This document shows positions 24,851 to 33,711 of a stretch of DNA of 64,000 bases, piece by piece (within the stretch, counting starts at the first letter, position 1; each line of letters opens with the position of its first letter). This DNA comes from Bacteroidales bacterium (lineage in GTDB: Bacteria > Bacteroidota > Bacteroidia > Bacteroidales > Bacteroidaceae). The DNA lies in NCBI GenBank assembly GCA_012517855.1, contig JAAYUD010000058.1:16654-80653 (forward strand), in the 5' to 3' direction. A model generated the notes under the pieces. That model did not search any database and was not told where the DNA came from. It saw only the letters and a program-made list of their open reading frames with translations. The position numbers were made by a program, and so were the translations under genes.

Positions 24851-27184
24851 TTATTCGATTGTTATTTCGTCAATGAATAAGAATGCCGGTTTGCCTTCCG
24901 AATAGTGCCCCTTGGGAAGTGCGCTGCTCGGTTTGATCGTTACTTTCACATAACGTGCGTCAGTAGGTGCAAAAGCAACGTCATAGTGGGCTATGTCTAT
25001 TTTATTTAAATCGGTATCTTCCGGATATTCCATGTTACCTACTTCGGTGAAGTTTACTCCGTCTTCGGATACGGCAACGGAAACATAGGAGGCTCCCATG
25101 ATGAAAGCGGGCAAATTGACAATGGCTTCGCTGCTTACTTGATTGATTTCTTGAGTAGTTCCCATGTCTATGGTTGCTTCAACTATTTGGTTATAGAATC
25201 CCAACCAAAGTCCACTGGCATAGTTACTGTTGCCTTTTAATCCATCATTGAGTGCGGGAGCGCCATTGAAGGCATAGCGTCCTTTTGGATCGTCTTTCAA
25301 CTTGATGGGGCATAAGGTAGCTTTATTGAAAAAGAATTCTTTCGACAGGACGTTCGATCGGTGGTTAGGACGTATAGCTACGGCTTTCAATGCACACGAT
25401 TTGTTTATCTTGATCGGTTCGGTGTATCGCGTTGAAGAAGCTGTAGGTTCTGTTCCGTCTGTTGTATAATATATAGGAGCGTTGTCGATTGTAGACATCT
25501 TTTCGAAAATGCATTTCTTTGTTGTGTCTGTCTGACATTCGTCTGTGATGTCATAAACATGTTTTGCATAATTCAGTCCATCACGTTGGAAAATGTCGAG
25601 CAGGCGAGGTAGACGTGAGGCAAAATCTTTGTAATCTTTCTTTTCCTGATTGCTCCATTGAACTTCCGCCAAAGCCGACATACGAGGCAGTACCATATAT
25701 TCTACTTGTTTGGTTGTAGGAATGTATTCTGACCATACATTGGCTTGTGCCCCTATTATATATGGTTTCACATCTGCAGCAAGCGAATCGGGTGCGGGTT
25801 CGAAGTTGTACACGTCTTTAACTGGTAGATAACCACCAATAGCAAGAGGTTCGTTGGCTATGTCGGTCGATTGATAATAGTCGAAGTAAACATAAGTATT
25901 GGGTGTCATCACAACGTTGTGGTGTAAATGTGCTGCTTCAATGCCTCCGGACATGCCACGCCACGACATCACTGTTGCATTGGGAGCTACATCGCCTTCG
26001 AGTATTTCGTCCCAGCCTATAATTTGGCGACCTTTGCTGTTCAGAAACTTTTCGATGCGGCTCATGAAATAAGATTGTAGACGGTCTTCTGCCGAATGTT
26101 TGCTATCGCTCTTTAATCCTTCATCTTGAATTCGCTTTTGACACAGCGGGCATGCTTTCCAGCGAACCCGTGGTGTCTCATCGCCACCGATATGGATATA
26201 TTTGGAAGGGAAGAGCGATATGACTTCTGATAGAACGTCTTCAATGAATGTAAATGTAGATTCTTTGCCGATACAAAGAATATCGTCGAAAACGCCCCAC
26301 TCTTCCTGTACCTTGTAGGGGCCTCCTGTACATCCCAAATAAGGATAGGCAGCCAATGCCGCGCTCATGTGTCCCGGCATGTCTATTTCGGGAATAATAG
26401 TGATGTGGCGGGCTTTGGCGTAGGCTACTATTTCTTTTATCTCAGCTTGAGTGTAAAAGCCACCATAAGGTTGTCCGTCGTATTTACCGGAATTATGTCC
26501 AATAACAGTTTGGGCACGTTTCGAACCTATTTCAGTAAGTTTCGGATATTTCTTTATTTCAATGCGCCAGCCTTGGTCTTCGGTGAGATGCCAATGGAAG
26601 TAGTTCATGTTGTGCAGTGCGAGCAAGTCTATATATTCTTTGATGAACTTGGCGGGGAAGAAATGGCGACCACAGTCGAGCATCATGCCCCGATAGGCAA
26701 AACGGGGATAATCATTAATAGTAACACAGGGAAAAGCAATATTGTTGCCTTTGGCTATTGCAGGCATTGATTTGCGCAAGGTCTGAATGCCATAAAACAC
26801 GCCGTTCTCATCTTTTCCGGTTATGGTGATTTGTTGCTCTTCTACTTTGAGTTCATATCCTTCATTATGAGCGAATGATTTGTCGATTTTCAACAAGATG
26901 ACATTCTTTTCTTTTGCGGTTTTTATTGTGATAGGAGAGATTGGTACCGATCGTCCGGTAGTCTCTTTAATATAATTGGAGAGAAATACGGCATCGCTTT
27001 TTAGCATTTCGCTGTTGGTAGCGTACTTTATTTTGCTTTGCGCATTCAAAATGAAAGGCCTACCATGCTGCAAATCTATTTGTTGTGGCAGTGGTATTAC
27101 TTGATAATTGGCTTCTTTCTGCTGAGCAAATCCTGAGAATCCGCAGAAAGTAACGAAACAAGATATTAAAAGGTTTAATCGCAT
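24851..27184 (-). CDS. GH20 beta-N-acetylhexosaminidase
   Basis: Exported exo-hexosaminidase that removes terminal GlcNAc or GalNAc from glycans by substrate-assisted catalysis. Order: signal peptide (ISCFVTFCGFSGFAQQ), GH20b domain (about 30-150), catalytic barrel with WHLTEDQGWRIEIKKYP and the catalytic Asp-Glu pair in IHIGGDETP (about residue 325), a chitobiase C-terminal domain (IYYTTDGTEPTASSTRY), and a final discoidin-like sandwich (ASYVSVAVSEDGVNFTEVG). At 777 aa this is the common Bacteroides layout. It is transcribed alone toward a strong terminator. Upstream lies a 17-bp-arm inverted repeat of unknown role (27305-27350). Confidence 0.95.
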   Translation of the reverse strand: MRLNLLISCFVTFCGFSGFAQQKEANYQVIPLPQQIDLQHGRPFILNAQSKIKYATNSEMLKSDAVFLSNYIKETTGRSVPISPITIKTAKEKNVILLKIDKSFAHNEGYELKVEEQQITITGKDENGVFYGIQTLRKSMPAIAKGNNIAFPCVTINDYPRFAYRGMMLDCGRHFFPAKFIKEYIDLLALHNMNYFHWHLTEDQGWRIEIKKYPKLTEIGSKRAQTVIGHNSGKYDGQPYGGFYTQAEIKEIVAYAKARHITIIPEIDMPGHMSAALAAYPYLGCTGGPYKVQEEWGVFDDILCIGKESTFTFIEDVLSEVISLFPSKYIHIGGDETPRVRWKACPLCQKRIQDEGLKSDSKHSAEDRLQSYFMSRIEKFLNSKGRQIIGWDEILEGDVAPNATVMSWRGMSGGIEAAHLHHNVVMTPNTYVYFDYYQSTDIANEPLAIGGYLPVKDVYNFEPAPDSLAADVKPYIIGAQANVWSEYIPTTKQVEYMVLPRMSALAEVQWSNQEKKDYKDFASRLPRLLDIFQRDGLNYAKHVYDITDECQTDTTKKCIFEKMSTIDNAPIYYTTDGTEPTASSTRYTEPIKINKSCALKAVAIRPNHRSNVLSKEFFFNKATLCPIKLKDDPKGRYAFNGAPALNDGLKGNSNYASGLWLGFYNQIVEATIDMGTTQEINQVSSEAIVNLPAFIMGASYVSVAVSEDGVNFTEVGNMEYPEDTDLNKIDIAHYDVAFAPTDARYVKVTIKPSSALPKGHYSEGKPAFLFIDEITIE

Positions 27185-27304
27185 AATAAAGATCTATATA
27201 AATATGTTATTAATTAATGCAAATATAACAAAGATACTTGATAATTAGTATCGTTTTTACGCAAAATATTGTTCAATATGAGTTTTTATTATTTTTTTCT
27301 ATTT

Positions 27305-27350
27305 TGACATGTACAGAATAAATTTTTGATAACTTATTCAGTACATGTCA
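27305..27350. repeat. 17-bp-arm inverted repeat between divergent genes
   Basis: TGACATGTACAGAATAA (27305-27321) and TTATTCAGTACATGTCA (27334-27350) pair with one mismatch around a 12-base loop. It lies between the divergent GH20 and SLATT-like genes, where a terminator is not expected, so it may be an operator or a mobile remnant. Confidence 0.75.
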
Positions 27351-27463
27351 CATTTTTAATGATAGTCTTTGCCTTTTGATATAAATTAAATTTAATTATA
27401 TTGTGTTTAACATTAAATAATAATATATATATATATTATTGCAATAACAAATTATTAATTATT

Positions 27464-27877
27464 ATGGAAAAAATTGCTAAAATTATCAATGACGAAATGG
27501 AAAGATACTCTATCGTTTGGATTAAGAGATCAACCTCTTGGGGAAAATGTTATTGGTGTTTACATAATGGTTTTCTTATTATATCATGGATATGTTCATT
27601 AGGCGTTATTTCTGTAATACCGATCTTTTATATGTATAAAAACCAATCCTCAAATTTGTGTGATACTATTATTATTAGTGCTACTGGCTTAGGGTTAATT
27701 TTACAATTATTAGATTCTATCCTTTTTTTTAAAGATAGAGCAACTCGGGCAAGGAAAATGGCTTCTGAGCTGAAGTTGGCATTATTAAAATATCAAAACG
27801 GATTCCTCTCGAGAAAAGAAATGTCAGATGCTATTGGTCAGTATCTAAATAAAGACTGGGATGAAGAATGCGCTTGA
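27464..27877 (+). CDS. Small two-TM protein, SLATT/DUF4231-like
   Basis: A 137-residue protein with an N-terminal helical stretch (EKIAKIINDEMERYSIVW), two transmembrane segments (GFLIISWICSLGVISVIPIFY and TIIISATGLGLILQLLDSILFF) and a charged C-terminal helix (KDRATRARKMASELKLALLKYQ). This layout is that of SLATT-type proteins, 2-TM proteins proposed as membrane effectors in nucleotide-signalling and defence systems. I assign it by architecture, not by a diagnostic motif. The track's start is a TTG at 27401; ATG at 27464 is preferred. The gene is AT-rich and isolated, next to a broken glycosyltransferase, suggesting acquisition. No cyclase or sensor partner is adjacent. Confidence 0.5.
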   Translation: MEKIAKIINDEMERYSIVWIKRSTSWGKCYWCLHNGFLIISWICSLGVISVIPIFYMYKNQSSNLCDTIIISATGLGLILQLLDSILFFKDRATRARKMASELKLALLKYQNGFLSRKEMSDAIGQYLNKDWDEECA

Positions 27878-28131
27878 ATATCTAGACGAAATTTTGAAAT
27901 ATGGATACTACTAGCTACCTCGATAAATTGGTTCTTTAGTTGAAAAATAACGTTTAAACGATAATGGAAATAGCAGGAGTGACAATTATAGCCCTTTTGT
28001 AGGAATTGGTTATCGCGGAAAACCAGAAAAATAAAGCGATTAATACTACTATTTTGTTTTTTAAGATGAAACGCAACGATTAAAAAGTTAGAAATATCTC
28101 ATTTTATGGATTATAAAAACTCACGCGTACA

Positions 28132-29133
28132 TTGCCGAAATTCTTTTTGGAACACATACAAGCGCCGATCGAGCTTTTTGCAAGTCCTAATTTTCGACCA
28201 TCGGCCGAAAATAAACGTTTCAATTTGCTCTGGAGTGTGCTTTGCAATTTGATGAAACTTCCATTATATATCAAAAGTATGCTCTTCATTCGTCGGCGTA
28301 TTAGTCACACTCAGCCTGATATGGTTATTAACTTTTATGAGGTGCTTACTGGATTGACTTATCTTTTTTTGTGGCCATCGAGTCCATATATCTGTATCGG
28401 GCATCAATATATGTTTTTACATCCTGATTTTCGTTTTCCGCCTTATAAGAATCATTTACAGCTCAATATGCTACGTTTCTTTACTTGGCTGACTAGCATC
28501 CGGACTAAAAGGCGTTTGGCTCTTTCTTTTTACGGCATGTCGGCAGTAGAAGATCGCCGATTGGTTGCGGTTCCTCCTCTGCTTCGTAAAGAAATAGCTT
28601 TTCTTCGTCCCCGAAAAGGTGAGTATATTCATGGCTATTTACTGAATAGTGGGTTTGCAACCGAAGTGCAAGAATATCATCAATTACATCCTGAAGTGTC
28701 GCTTCGTTTCTTCTGGGATAAGAAAGGTGCAGACGAAAAAACACGTATTGACAATACGTTGTCGTTTTATCAATTGGACGATGCTAGATTTCTGCAAAGT
28801 TTGGCGGGATGCAAAGCTTATGCTACAACTGCCGGGTTCGAATCTATTTGCGAGGCTCTTTATTTGGGTAAACCAGTTATGATGGTACCGGTTCATATTG
28901 AACAAGATTGCAATGCTTTTGATGCCGTTAGAGCTGGAGCGGGCATCGTATGTCCTAATTTTGACATCAATCGCCTTTTACGTTTTACTTTCTCTCATTT
29001 CTCTCATAATGAATTTATCTGTTGGGCGTCGAGTAGTGAGATTCGTATCATTAGAGAAATTGAAAGAGCAGGAACGGATCATAAAAGAAATGTCACTCGA
29101 AAGGATATTGATATGGTGCCTGGATGTGCTTGA
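28132..29133 (+). pseudogene. Glycosyltransferase-like gene lacking its N-terminus
   Basis: The product resembles Bacteroidales glycosyltransferases of the Glyco_trans_1_3/GT28-like type: an IQAPIELFASPNF segment, CIGHQYMFLHPDF, and the C-terminal nucleotide-sugar region AYATTAGFESICEALYLGKPVMMVPV. Family members, as I recall them, begin with about 50 more residues carrying a GxGRGH loop. Here the frame opens with a TTG, has a TAA 16 bases upstream, and no ATG until about 120 bases into the ORF; no sequence resembling the missing part was found in any frame of the preceding 250 bp. The likely reading is a 5'-truncated, probably inactive gene, with a small chance of translation from TTG. Confidence 0.65.
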
Positions 29134-29148
29134 ACTTAAAGGACCGTT

Positions 29149-29162
29149 TGCAAACGTTTGCA
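29149..29162. promoter_or_regulatory. LacI-type operator upstream of the regulator gene
   Basis: TGCAAACGTTTGCA is a perfect 14-bp palindrome with the central CG typical of LacI/GalR sites. It lies about 33 bp upstream of the -7 box (29195-29202) and about 103 bp before the lacI-type ATG, so autoregulation of the operon is likely. Confidence 0.7.
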
Positions 29163-29168
29163 TTGATT

Positions 29169-29202
29169 TTTGTTCAAATAAGATTTTATTTTCGTATTTT
29201 TG
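29169..29202 (+). promoter_or_regulatory. Promoter of the LacI-MFS-pullulanase-GH77 operon
   Basis: TTTG (29169-29172), 22 bp, TATTTTTG (29195-29202), followed by a leader of about 60 bp to the ATG at 29266. Confidence 0.6.
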
Positions 29203-29265
29203 ATGCGCTAAACCCTTTATATTTGTAATAGAGTATATTAACCTTATAAAGGAATAGCGCATGTC

Positions 29266-30279
29266 ATGAAAGGCCCCCTTACAATAAAAGATATTGCCCA
29301 GGCATTGGGTATTTCTGTCTCTACCGTCTCACGGGCGTTGAAAGACAGTCCCAATATCAGTGTGGATATGCGGCGGCAAATTAGAGATTATGCCATTGCA
29401 CACCATTATCAACCTAATACTGCGGCGGCCAATTTGCGTACACGTCAATCCAAAATTATAGGTGTTATATTACCCGAATTTGTCCACTTCTTTTTTTCGA
29501 GTGTACTAAGTGGCATTGAAGATGTGGCGTGGCAACGGGGCTATAATCTCATGATAGCTCGAAGCGACGACAAGTACGAGCGTGAAGTAAATGCTGTAAA
29601 CAGATTCATGGAGAATCGGGTTTGCGGAGTGATTGCTTCATTGGCTAAAGAAACTCAACTTTTCGAACACTATCAGCGATTGATAGATAACGACATCCCG
29701 GTAATCTTCTTTGATCGTATCTGTACCGAGATACAGACAGAGCGAGTTGTTGTTGATGACTATATGGGAGCCTTTGCTGCGGTTGAGTATTTGATAAAAA
29801 CTGGTTGCAAGCGTATTTTCTTTTATAATTCTCCTCTTCATCTTGAAATTTCGAAGAATCGTCGTAATGGTTACCTGGATGCGATGAGAAAATATGGTAT
29901 GCCTATTGAGAATGATATGATGAAGATATGCGATTCTCGAGAAGAGGCAATGATTATCACACCCGATATTCTTAAATCGGAAAACAGACCTGACGCTTTT
30001 TTTGCTGTCAATGATGAAACTGCAGCGGGAATATTGACTGTCTGTAAAGACTTACATTTAAAAGTTCCTGATGAGATTTCTATATGTGGCTTCTCGAACG
30101 GTGCAGTGGCCATGTCGACAGATCCTAAGCTTACTACTGTCGAGCAGAAAGGTGTGGAAGTGGGAGAGTGTGCGATTAAAATATTGTTAGATAAACTGGA
30201 AGGAAATTCCGATATGCCGCGAAAGAATAGAATAGTCCGTACGAATCTGGTAGTGAGGGGAACAACAAGAAAAATATAA
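29266..30279 (+). CDS. LacI-family transcriptional regulator
   Basis: A 337-aa LacI/GalR-type regulator. The helix-turn-helix and hinge are clear (TIKDIAQALGISVSTVSRAL, then YQPNTAAANLRTRQSKIIGV), followed by a periplasmic-binding-protein-like ligand domain with FFDRI and the C-terminal region FSNGAVAMSTDPKLTTVEQ. It heads an operon with a sugar transporter, pullulanase and GH77, separated by only 12, 31 and 11 bp, so it most probably senses a maltose-type sugar. A perfect 14-bp LacI-style palindrome sits in its own upstream region. The ligand is inferred from neighbours. Confidence 0.95.
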   Translation: MKGPLTIKDIAQALGISVSTVSRALKDSPNISVDMRRQIRDYAIAHHYQPNTAAANLRTRQSKIIGVILPEFVHFFFSSVLSGIEDVAWQRGYNLMIARSDDKYEREVNAVNRFMENRVCGVIASLAKETQLFEHYQRLIDNDIPVIFFDRICTEIQTERVVVDDYMGAFAAVEYLIKTGCKRIFFYNSPLHLEISKNRRNGYLDAMRKYGMPIENDMMKICDSREEAMIITPDILKSENRPDAFFAVNDETAAGILTVCKDLHLKVPDEISICGFSNGAVAMSTDPKLTTVEQKGVEVGECAIKILLDKLEGNSDMPRKNRIVRTNLVVRGTTRKI

Positions 30280-30291
30280 AGTAAAGATACC

Positions 30292-31671
30292 ATGAAGACA
30301 AAGCCCGACTTAAGTTTTTGGAAACTATGGAATATTAGTTTCGGTTTCTTTGGCGTGCAAATAGCATATGCTTTGCAAAGTGCCAATATTAGCAGGATCT
30401 TCTCCACGTTGGGTGCCGATCCTCATAATCTAAGTTATTTCTGGATTCTTCCTCCTTTAATGGGGATTATAGTTCAACCCATTGTGGGCTATTTTAGTGA
30501 CAAAACATGGACTCGTTTCGGTCGGCGCATACCTTATCTGTTTATCGGAGCAACTGTCGCAGTTTTTATTATGTGCATGTTGCCCAATGCCGGAAGTCTT
30601 GGGATAGGAGCTAGTGCTGCAATGGTCTTCGGACTTGTGTTCTTAATGCTTTTAGACACTTCCATCAATATGGCAATGCAGCCTTTTAAAATGTTGGTAG
30701 GCGATATGGTTAATGAGAAGCAAAAAGGCCTGGCCTATTCGATACAAAGTTTTCTTTGCAACGCCGGTAGCTTGGTTGGCTATTTGTTCCCATTTGTGTT
30801 GGCTGTGTTTGGTATTAGCAATACAGCTCAAAAGGGGGTTGTTCCCAATTCGGTTATTTATGCTTTTTACATTGGTGCCGCCATCTTGATTCTTTGTGTC
30901 ATATTTACGACACTGAAAGTAAAAGAGATGCCGCCTAAGGAATATGCCGAATATCATGGACTGAGCGAAGAGAAAGAAAAGGAGAAAATAAATATGTTCA
31001 GGTTGCTTGTCAAAGCACCGAAAGTGTTTTGGACTGTCGGACTTGTACAGTTCTTCTGCTGGGGGGCTTATATGTATATGTGGACCTATACCAATGGCAC
31101 TGTAGCTTATCATTTCTTTGGTACTCCGGTTTTGGATACCGTCGTAGGCGGGATTCATAAAGTGGTGCTCAATACACAGTCCGTACAATATCAGAATGCG
31201 GCCAATTGGGTGGGCGTTGCTTATGCGGTTCAAGCTATAGGGGCAGTGATATGGGCAATGATCATTCCTCTATTCAAGAATCGCCGATTTATTTATTCGT
31301 TCAGTTTGTTGTTGGGGGCTTTGGGCTTTATTCTTATGTCCTTCTCGACAGAACTTTATATGTTGTTTGTCTCTTTTGCTCTTATCGGCTGTGCCTGGGC
31401 TGCAACGTTGGCGTTGCCTTTCACTCTATTGACGAATGCTCTCAACGGTTCTCACATGGGTACTTATTTGGGCCTGTTCAACGGAACAATATGTGTGCCT
31501 CAAATCATTGCTGCTTCTTTGGGAGGAGTTATACTTTCGCTTATCTCTCCTGTAGGAGCAGTTCCTTCCGAATGGCTGATGATGTTTATTGCAGGTCTGA
31601 TGTTGTTTGTCGGAGCATGCTTTGTGTGGATGATTAAAGAACAATATGGTGAAGTTCAACCGGCAGATTGA
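30292..31671 (+). CDS. MFS/GPH-type sugar transporter (probable maltose transporter)
   Basis: Inner-membrane symporter of about 12 transmembrane helices, 459 aa, of the glycoside-pentoside-hexuronide/SLC45-like branch. The motif between helices 2 and 3 (GYFSDKTWTRFGRRIPYLF) is diagnostic. It has an N-terminal WNISFGFFGVQIAYALQ and a central loop rich in Glu and Lys (SEEKEKEKINMF). It follows the LacI-type gene by 12 bp and precedes the pullulanase by 31 bp, so maltose or maltodextrin uptake is the natural inference. This is the step that would move sugars released in the periplasm into the cytoplasm, where GH77 acts. Confidence 0.88.
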   Translation: MKTKPDLSFWKLWNISFGFFGVQIAYALQSANISRIFSTLGADPHNLSYFWILPPLMGIIVQPIVGYFSDKTWTRFGRRIPYLFIGATVAVFIMCMLPNAGSLGIGASAAMVFGLVFLMLLDTSINMAMQPFKMLVGDMVNEKQKGLAYSIQSFLCNAGSLVGYLFPFVLAVFGISNTAQKGVVPNSVIYAFYIGAAILILCVIFTTLKVKEMPPKEYAEYHGLSEEKEKEKINMFRLLVKAPKVFWTVGLVQFFCWGAYMYMWTYTNGTVAYHFFGTPVLDTVVGGIHKVVLNTQSVQYQNAANWVGVAYAVQAIGAVIWAMIIPLFKNRRFIYSFSLLLGALGFILMSFSTELYMLFVSFALIGCAWAATLALPFTLLTNALNGSHMGTYLGLFNGTICVPQIIAASLGGVILSLISPVGAVPSEWLMMFIAGLMLFVGACFVWMIKEQYGEVQPAD

Positions 31672-31702
31672 GTCAGCGCTGAGAATTTTACCTAAAAACA
31701 AA

Positions 31703-33700
31703 ATGACGATGAGGCTAGCGAATAGATTTCAAACAATATTATTGTCAGTTATATTTAGTTGTTCGGCCTACGCTGTCGGAGTAGGGCAATATAGTAGTTA
31801 TCCTATGCCAACGGGGCAATGGGAGGAGTGTCGTTACACCGTTCGGAATACTTCATTTTCTTTGTGGGCACCTACGGCGAGTCATGTTAGACTTAATATC
31901 TATTCATCTGGAACCGGTAATAATATTTTGCAGACCTTCCTAATGCAATACAACAAAGAAGAAGGTTTGTGGAAGACTACTGTCAATAAAGATTTGAATG
32001 GTGAGTTCTACACTTTTCAGATACAAGCGAATGGGCATTGGCTTGCTGAAACTCCCGGTTTGTGGGCTAAGGCTGTCGGCATTAATGGTGAGCGGGCCGC
32101 CATTCTGAATCTTACTACAACTAATCCGACCAATTGGGAAAAGGATCGTCGTCCGCCGTTGAAAAGCTTCTCGGATATCGCAATATATGAAATGCATTAT
32201 CGGGATTTCTCGGCAAGCAGAAGTTCGGGAATCAAGCATCGTGGGAAGTTCTTGGCACTGACAGAAGAAAAAACTCATACTTCTGACGGATTGTCTACCG
32301 GTATTGATCATTTAAAGGAACTGGGTATTACTCATGTTCACTTGCTGCCTTCTTTCGACTTTGCCTCTATCGATGAGAGAGATAGCAATCGATACAACTG
32401 GGGGTACGATCCTCAGAACTATAATGTTCCGGATGGCACTTATTCCACCGATCCTTACGATCCTAAGATCCGCATTATGGAATTCAAGAAGATGGTAATG
32501 GCTTTGCACCTTTCGGGCATTCGCGTTGTTCTTGATGTTGTTTACAATCATACATCGAAAATGGATGAAAGTAATTTTCAGCTTACCGTACCCGGTTATT
32601 TTTATCGGACTGATGATAAGGGAACCCCTTCCAATGCTTCGGGGTGTGGTAATGAAACAGCTTCGGAACGACCGATGATGCGTCGTTACATGATTCAATC
32701 GGTGTTGTATTGGGCGAAGGAATATCATATAGATGGTTTCCGTTTTGATTTGATGGGTGTACATGATATCGAGACCATGAATGGAATAAGAAAAGCGTTG
32801 GATGCTTACGATCCTTCCATCTTTGTTTATGGCGAAGGTTGGGCAGCTGGTGCGCCTGCTTATCCAGCAGACAAGTTGGCTATGAAAGCCAATATTATTG
32901 ATATGCCTCGTATTGCGGCTTTTGGCGACGAAATGCGTGATGCTCTCCGCGGTCCTTTTAGTGATGATAGCAAAGCAGCTTTCCTTGGGGCCGTATCGGG
33001 TAATGAAATGAGTGTCAAGTTCGGTATCGTAGGTGCTATTAGTCATCCTCAGATACTATACAATAAAGTAAACTACAGTACCAAGCCATGGGCTTTGCAG
33101 CCCACACAAGCTATTAATTATGTGTCATGTCACGACGATATGTGCTTGGCCGATCGCTTAAAGGCTTCTATCCCCAATGCTACTGAATCAGAACTTCTTC
33201 GACTCGACAAACTGGCTCAAACAATAGTCTTTACGTCTCAAGGAGTGCCTTTTATGTTTAATGGAGAAGAAGTGTTTCGAAACAAAAGGGGAGTACACAA
33301 TAGCTTTGATAGTCCAGACAGTATCAATGCCATTGATTGGTCGTTGAAAAGCAAATATAAAGATCTGTTTGAATATTATAAGGGGCTTATTGCTTTGCGT
33401 AAAGCACATCCTGCTTTTCGGATAGGCCATGCCGATGTTATTCGAGAAAAGTTAAAGTTCCTGCCGACGACGAGAGATAATGTCATCGCCTACGTTTTGA
33501 ATAATCATGCCGGAGGTGATCAGGCAGAACAGATTGTAGTAGTGTTTAACTCGAATAGAGAAGAGGTCAAACAAACAATAGATAGCGGGAAATATAAAGT
33601 GCTGTGTCGAAACGGTGAAATCAAACTAAGTGGATTGGGTACAGTAGATGGTGGAGAGATAACTGTACCGAAACAGTCTGCCCTTATATTGTCTAAATAA
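31703..33700 (+). CDS. pulA: Type I pullulanase (GH13)
   Basis: Debranching enzyme that hydrolyses alpha-1,6 linkages of pullulan and branched maltodextrins. A signal sequence (FQTILLSVIFSCSAYA) precedes a CBM48 domain (SFSLWAPTASHVRLNIY), then the catalytic barrel with the type I hallmark YNWGYDPQNYNVPDG, nucleophile Asp in FRFDLMGVHD, acid/base Glu in VYGEGWAAG and the transition-state Asp in VSCHDDM. The ORF track begins at 31646 inside the transporter gene; ATG at 31703 puts the signal peptide at the N-terminus (665 aa). The last residue before the Cys (IFSC) makes a lipoprotein possible but not convincing. Confidence 0.93.
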   Translation: MTMRLANRFQTILLSVIFSCSAYAVGVGQYSSYPMPTGQWEECRYTVRNTSFSLWAPTASHVRLNIYSSGTGNNILQTFLMQYNKEEGLWKTTVNKDLNGEFYTFQIQANGHWLAETPGLWAKAVGINGERAAILNLTTTNPTNWEKDRRPPLKSFSDIAIYEMHYRDFSASRSSGIKHRGKFLALTEEKTHTSDGLSTGIDHLKELGITHVHLLPSFDFASIDERDSNRYNWGYDPQNYNVPDGTYSTDPYDPKIRIMEFKKMVMALHLSGIRVVLDVVYNHTSKMDESNFQLTVPGYFYRTDDKGTPSNASGCGNETASERPMMRRYMIQSVLYWAKEYHIDGFRFDLMGVHDIETMNGIRKALDAYDPSIFVYGEGWAAGAPAYPADKLAMKANIIDMPRIAAFGDEMRDALRGPFSDDSKAAFLGAVSGNEMSVKFGIVGAISHPQILYNKVNYSTKPWALQPTQAINYVSCHDDMCLADRLKASIPNATESELLRLDKLAQTIVFTSQGVPFMFNGEEVFRNKRGVHNSFDSPDSINAIDWSLKSKYKDLFEYYKGLIALRKAHPAFRIGHADVIREKLKFLPTTRDNVIAYVLNNHAGGDQAEQIVVVFNSNREEVKQTIDSGKYKVLCRNGEIKLSGLGTVDGGEITVPKQSALILSK

Positions 33701-33711
33701 AAAATACATAA

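Noticed and set aside
28898-29203. 101-aa ORF overlapping the end of the glycosyltransferase-like gene
   Set aside because: An alternative frame of a recognisable coding region. It also runs over the LacI-type operator.
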